Source: Mesotaenium endlicherianum
Taxonomy: Eukaryota; Streptophyta; Zygnematophyceae; Zygnematales; Mesotaeniaceae
DNA length: 21,168 nucleotides
Reading direction: 5' to 3'
Assembly (NCBI GenBank): GCA_009602735.1
Contig: WELA01008765.1
Span: forward strand, 21,083-42,250
The notes under the pieces are model-generated. The model did no database searches. It was not told the origin of the DNA and saw only the letters and a program-made list of their open reading frames with translations. A program made the position numbers and the translations under genes. Positions 17,455-21,168 of the stretch are shown here, one piece after another. The stretch's first letter is position 1, and every line of letters starts with the position of its first letter.

Positions 17455-20400
17455 GGTGGGGGGTCCATTGTCTAAGCTTCCAGCAATACCAACCCCAACC
17501 CCAAAGTTGCCACCTCCAGGCCCCCAAACGGCACAGTACATTTCGAGAAAAGCACACAGCCCGCACTTCCTTTTGCTCACTACAAGAGCCCCCGCACAGT
17601 CCAGCTGACAACAAGAAAAAGATCTGCAATGCTTCGAGGAGGTGCCATCTGGCCAACAGACAGCAAAGAGAAGCCCGACGATATTTGCTCAGGCCTCTGC
17701 ATAACCCCAACTGAATCTGCACCCAGGCCCAAGGTCCACACGGAGCCGTTTGCGACGCTAAGCTGGATTCTGAGCTAGATCCTCAGCTGGTGCCAGCTGG
17801 CGCTGGCAGAAACAATGCCACAAGACGCGGAGGCGTGGAATAATAGGATTGGATCGCCAGCCAAGCTAAGGAAATGGTGCAGGCCGGTGTGTCTGCGGCC
17901 GCCAGCTGGCGCGGGCAGCGGAGAGGACTGGGGTTGGTGGCGCACCTGATCGTCCCATCCGCCAAAGGCGTCGCTCATGGTGGAGAACTCCAGCAGCCTC
18001 ACGTCCGCGAAGGGGCTCAGGGCCTCCACCACCTGCATGCCTCGTGCATGCGCGCGCCCGTCCAGGGCGCACGCAGACACACGCACCCACCCACCCACCC
18101 ACTCACCCACCCACACACACGCACCCCCCCACGCGCGCGTGACGCGCCCACAGGCACCCACCCCCACACGTGCACATGCGCACGCACACAGGCACACGCA
18201 TACACAGGCACGAGGACAACCCCGCGATTAAGGAAGTGGAGAACTCTTCGAGGGAGATGCAAGGACAGGACGGTGGATGCTAATGGCGCCGGCAGGAGAA
18301 GGATTGTTTGGAGGCAAGGGGAGGGGACCAGAGCCCTGTCAGAAACGTCGTCAGTTTCAGAGGCGTGCTTGACCCCAAGCCTGGAGCCTTCTCTGTCCTA
18401 TCCCTTCTTCGCTCGCTCACACACAGATGAAGCATACATCAATGGGTGCCTCCATGAGTGTCCACGCACAAGAGACCACAAAAAAAGGCATAGCATGCTG
18501 GGTCGCGCAATAGGGGCTGATTTAGTGAGAGGATTGTGAAAGACAGAGTGCGGATAGATACACGCCCAGCCCTGTGCAGCGAGGATGGCCTTGAAGTGGG
18601 TGCTTCACGCGCATGCAGCACGAAGGAGCACAGCGTGCCGTCAGCACGCAAAGTAGCTTGCCTATCCTCTTTCCGCCGTCATTAAATCTGCGAGTACGTC
18701 CCATGCTTGGTCGCATGCAGTAGCCCGTCGCCTAAACGAGCGGGCTTATGTGATAAGATATAATCGCAAAGCAGTCTGCATTTTCATCAATGTGGTGGGG
18801 GCGCCAGGGCCCTTCGGAACCACCGGGCAAAGGGCGCAAAGAGAGTGTGCGCGTGTGCGCGCGCAAAAGAGAGCAAGAAAGAGGAAGGGAAGAGAGAGGG
18901 AGGCAACCAAGAAGCAGGCCAGCTCCAGTGACCCTGCCAGCACATTCAACCCCCCAACTGCAGACGCAAGCACGAGCAAGACACAAGCAGCCTCGACACG
19001 CAGACCCAACAGTCATGCAGACGAGCGTCATGCTTGCAGGAGGTGTGCACCAAGCAGCGCTTAAACTACACCCCCAACCCCCCCTTCACCACCTCTCCAG
19101 GGAAATACACACACACACACACACACACCCACAGACATACACATACGCGTGCGTGTATACAAATGCGTGCATGCACTCGGCCCCACCTCCTTCTGGCGGG
19201 GCGAGGCGGGCAGGTGCAGTGTCTGGCCGGCCGCATTGCGCCCCTTGTGGGTGGGGCTGGAGGGGCACCCATTCGCGCCCCTCTTGCAGATCTTCACCTT
19301 CAGCTTCGACTGCGTCACCTGCGCACGCAGCCGCGGGCGGAGCGCCACATGGCAGGCAGCCGGGCAGACACGCCAGGCAAATTTTTCGCTGTGAGCACCC
19401 AGCGATAGATGGCGGCCTGTCGGGAGCGTGGAGCGCCCCGGGCTTGTCGCCCCTCCCCTGGTCTCACGCGCGCAGCACGTGCCTTCCCCGCACAATGGCT
19501 GGTGTTTTCTCGGAAAGAAGGCCCACAGGTGGGGGGAAGACCCAGTTGCTCGATGCTTAGGGCCTCTTAAGGTTTTGGGATTGGAGGTCCAGGAGCTGCT
19601 TGTCGCCGGGAGGCCGGCAGAATGTCGTCGCTCTGCGCTCAGTGGAGCATGCATGTCACGACGGCACATATTTTCCTGGACTACTGATGCCTAACGGAAT
19701 CACAAAGTGCTTAGAAGTGCGGAGCGAAGAGTTTCCTCATGTAAGGCGTTCAGGGGGAGCTTGAAGCCGGCGACTCAGCAGGCCCACAAAGAGCGTAATT
19801 TCTCGCCAATGCATACGATTTATTTCTCAGGTTGTAATTCTACTTCGTCAGACGCGTCCCCTCGCATTGCTCCCCCAACTGCAGAAAATGCGATCATGCA
19901 GGCTGTCGTGACAGACGGCTCTGGCATGGGTCCTTGCCACCTGGCTCTCTGACAAGCGAGCGTGGGGCGGGCAGTCCTCTAAAGAGGCCACTTGTACGCA
20001 ACATCTGCTTGGCCTGTCGTTGCAGGAAAGCAGCATCACCCGGAGCCAGTGACTGTGCCGCCAGTTTTCTGAGACAGCGCCGGCTCAGCGCCGCCGAATT
20101 CTGAAAGACTCGCCGACTGACTGGCAGACAGGCTGACTCAGTCAGTGGGCCCGACGGCACTAGCACCACGGCAGCAGCACAGCAGCAGCAGCCGTGCATT
20201 TTTCCCCACAAGCACCAGCACCAGCACCAGCGCCAGCACTCGTACCCCCACTTTGATCCCACTCCCACTCCCACTCTCACCGTCACAATCACTGCCTACA
20301 AACGCGAGCGCGTCACGACTCCTCAAGAGTCAGGTGCTACTCTCACTCGCATGTGCAAACACTGACTCAGAGGGAATGCAAGGTACCGTACAAGCACCCA

Positions 20401-20598
20401 AAGGCTCACACTTGAGCGCGCCCACACACACACACACACACTCTTTCTCAAAAGGGACAGAGGTGGAGGGGCAGGAGTGAGGGAGGGAGGAGAACGGACA
20501 GCCTCAGGGGTGCGCGGATTGTCGAGGAAGGAGTACTCGCGGAACGGGATGTGCGGCCCAAACTCCTCCGCCGGCATCTTGTGCAGCATGTTCTGCAC
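16903..20598 (-). CDS. XEG113: GT77-family arabinosyltransferase, XEG113-like, C-terminal part (5' end missing)
   Basis: Four minus-strand exons join in phase 0: 20598-20500, 19318-19187, 18032-17946 and 17067-16903 (TAA), giving 160 residues. Acceptors are AGCAG, GCGCAG, ATGCAG and GCACAG. Donors are GTCCGT (weak), GTGGGG and GTGCGC. The conceptual protein has FGPHIPFREYSFLDNPRTPE, then SKLKVKICKRGANGCPSS and GQTLHLPASP. Next come EALSPFADVRLLEFSTM and SDAFGGWDDQ, then RIKRYLGLWCCVNAHPGHIW, YDFYADTKPGWKPKPP and AEDHPPW. From memory this matches the C-terminal portion of plant XEG113, a Golgi GT77 enzyme that adds arabinose to hydroxyproline-linked arabinan on extensins. The key features are the FREYSFLDNPRTP block, FSTM-DAF-G, and the KRY-GLWCC-PGHI-YD-KPGWKP block. 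The N-terminal membrane anchor and catalytic domain would lie beyond the window's right edge. The terminal TGGTAAGC is both Trp-stop and a good donor, so an extra C-terminal exon cannot be excluded. Codons are strongly GC-rich. The existence of the gene is more certain than the XEG113 assignment; another GT77 member such as RRA is the alternative. Confidence 0.7.
17316..17448. repeat. Compound microsatellite (CA)n(GA)n with one N
   Basis: About 13 CA units (17316-17342) run straight into about 50 GA units (17343-17448), interrupted by an N at 17404. On the GT77 sense strand this is a (CT)n then (TG)n tract in the last intron. The true length is doubtful because such tracts collapse in assembly, and the N marks a miscalled or unresolved base. 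Long polypurine-polypyrimidine DNA can form triplex structures. Confidence 0.95.
18068..18211. repeat. (ACCC)n/(CA)n compound repeat
   Basis: CACCC-type tetranucleotides (about 18083-18115) grade into imperfect CA and CGCA repeats up to about 18211. The tract starts about 36 bp from the GT77 exon at 17946-18032, inside the preceding intron. As a result several long spurious frames run through it. Confidence 0.85.
19106..19128. repeat. (AC)n microsatellite
   Basis: About eleven AC units followed by imperfect CA-rich sequence to about 19175, in the same GT77 intron as the tract at 18.1 kb and close to its donor end. Confidence 0.9.
20211..20280. repeat. (AGCACC)n and (CCCACT)n short tandem repeats
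   Basis: About five AGCACC-like units (20211-20240) and, after a short gap, three to four CCCACT-like units (about 20258-20280). They are in the GT77 intron between the exons ending at 20500 and starting at 19318. AGC-rich sequence precedes them from about 20171. Confidence 0.8.
20422..20441. repeat. (CA)n microsatellite
   Basis: About ten CA units, some 60 bp from the donor of the GT77 exon at 20500-20598, within the intron. Confidence 0.9.
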
Positions 20599-20626
20599 CT
20601 GCTCCCCGCAAGCCAACAAGAACATT

Positions 20627-20728
20627 CACACGCACGCACGCGCATGCATACACACGCACACGCACACGCACACGCACACACACACACACACGCACACACA
20701 CACACGCACGCACGCACGCACGCACAAA
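20627..20728. repeat. (CA)n/(CGCA)n compound microsatellite
   Basis: About 100 bp of mixed ACAC and CGCA units. On the GT77 sense strand it is a (TG)n/(TGCG)n tract ending about 28 bp before the acceptor at 20599, so it occupies the region where the branch point and pyrimidine tract would lie. Confidence 0.9.
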
Positions 20729-21093
20729 CAAGGACAAGAGTAAGCAGAGGGGTGGGGGACACGGCCGTTGTCATGCCTTGGCTTCGGTGTGGAGCAGGTT
20801 TGTGCAAGTTGCCCACGTGGCGCTTGGAGACATGTAAAAGCTGTGCATGCCAGCGCGGGAGTCATTCTCTTCTGCTGCAGCTTTCTCGCAACCCCTGGAA
20901 AGGTGCACACACAAATACACAGAGACACATGGCATGTTAACAATATATCAACGTCACATGTAAGCAGACAGCATGTGTGTATGTGTGAGCGTGCGCGTGG
21001 AGGCATGTGTGCACAATACACACAACAACATTCCGTACGTTCACACGCAAACAACACAAACCAGTTCTTCGAGATAAACATGGTGTGATTTAC

Positions 21094-21144
21094 ACAGTCA
21101 AGAGTGGCCAGCAGCACCACCGCCCGCGGCACAGCCAGCCAGAG
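21094..21144 (-). other. Possible further upstream exon of the GT77 gene
   Basis: On the minus strand, a CCCGGGCTGCAG acceptor-like site ends at 21145. A GC-rich 51 bp frame follows (LWLAVPRAVVLLATLDC) and stops at a GTAAAT donor-like site at 21093. Its phase 0 end would join the exon starting at 20598. The hydrophobic PRAVVLLATLD faintly recalls the allele of GT77 proteins reading PRALVLA, but the peptide is too short to assign and the adjoining C-rich end may be artefactual. Confidence 0.2.
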
Positions 21145-21153
21145 CTGCAGCCC

Positions 21154-21168
21154 GGGGGGGGAGGGGGG
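21154..21168. repeat. Poly-G tract at window end
   Basis: Eight G, one A, then six G close the window. This mirrors the 19-G start and supports the reading that both edges are contig ends rather than arbitrary cuts. Confidence 0.85.

Noticed and set aside
17874..18539. 221-residue plus-strand frame
   Set aside because: It runs through CA/ACCC repeats antisense to a conserved GT77 exon, and its Thr/His/Pro-rich product is a translation of the repeat.
18790..19669. Plus- and minus-strand frames of 200-256 residues
   Set aside because: These are shadow frames in GC-rich intron with microsatellites. Only the 19187-19318 segment on the minus strand continues the GT77 protein with matching phases.
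20626..21132. 168-residue minus-strand frame, including a segment near 20770-20880 considered as a GT77 exon
   Set aside because: The 20770-20880 segment has no suitable donor in the favoured frame and no residues resembling the family. The rest is a Cys/Val-rich translation of TG repeats.

Overview
This window is nuclear DNA from a photosynthetic eukaryote, most likely of the green lineage. The genes are split by GT-AG introns of about 230 to 1,180 bp, and microsatellites are abundant. Three recognisable proteins are plant or green-algal in type: a CWC27/CYP57-like spliceosomal cyclophilin C-terminus, the thylakoid protein MET1/TEF30, and an XEG113-like GT77 arabinosyltransferase C-terminus. 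The CWC27 C-terminus looks streptophyte-like, but the species cannot be named. The sequence begins and ends in G homopolymers and carries one N in a (GA)n tract, so it may be a complete short contig.

Layout. Positions 1-1013 hold no recognisable exon and are probably intron of the first gene. Positions 1014-2548 (+) hold the last three exons of CWC27, whose isomerase domain is missing from the window. Positions 2549-3731 are intergenic DNA plus the probable MET1 leader, with a perfect G-box and a possible leader intron. Positions 3732-7434 (+) hold a complete seven-exon MET1/TEF30 gene of 338 codons. After a 0.75 kb convergent spacer, positions 8189-10844 (-) hold a three-exon gene with an N-terminal Tudor-like domain and a long unrecognised tail. 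Positions 10.85-16.5 kb are gene-poor. They contain only scattered repeats, possible retroelement debris and one orphan TATA-plus-first-exon candidate on the minus strand at 13.4-13.6 kb. Positions 16903-20598 (-) hold the last four exons of the GT77 gene, in long introns full of (TG)n, (CT)n and related tracts as read on its sense strand.

The genes form no operon or pathway: splicing, photosystem II maintenance, probable chromatin reading and wall-glycoprotein arabinosylation are unrelated jobs on one chromosome segment. Both ends of the window (about 1-2.1 kb and 16.9-21.2 kb) are GC-rich and the middle is more AT-rich. One of these shifts falls inside a CWC27 intron.

I found no convincing undescribed system. 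The observations most worth following up are the orphan first-exon candidate near 13.48 kb, the unassigned C-terminal half of the Tudor-like protein, the microsatellite load of the GT77 introns and the sharp composition shifts. Exon coordinates come from reading splice sites and phases by eye; no alignment or transcript data was used.
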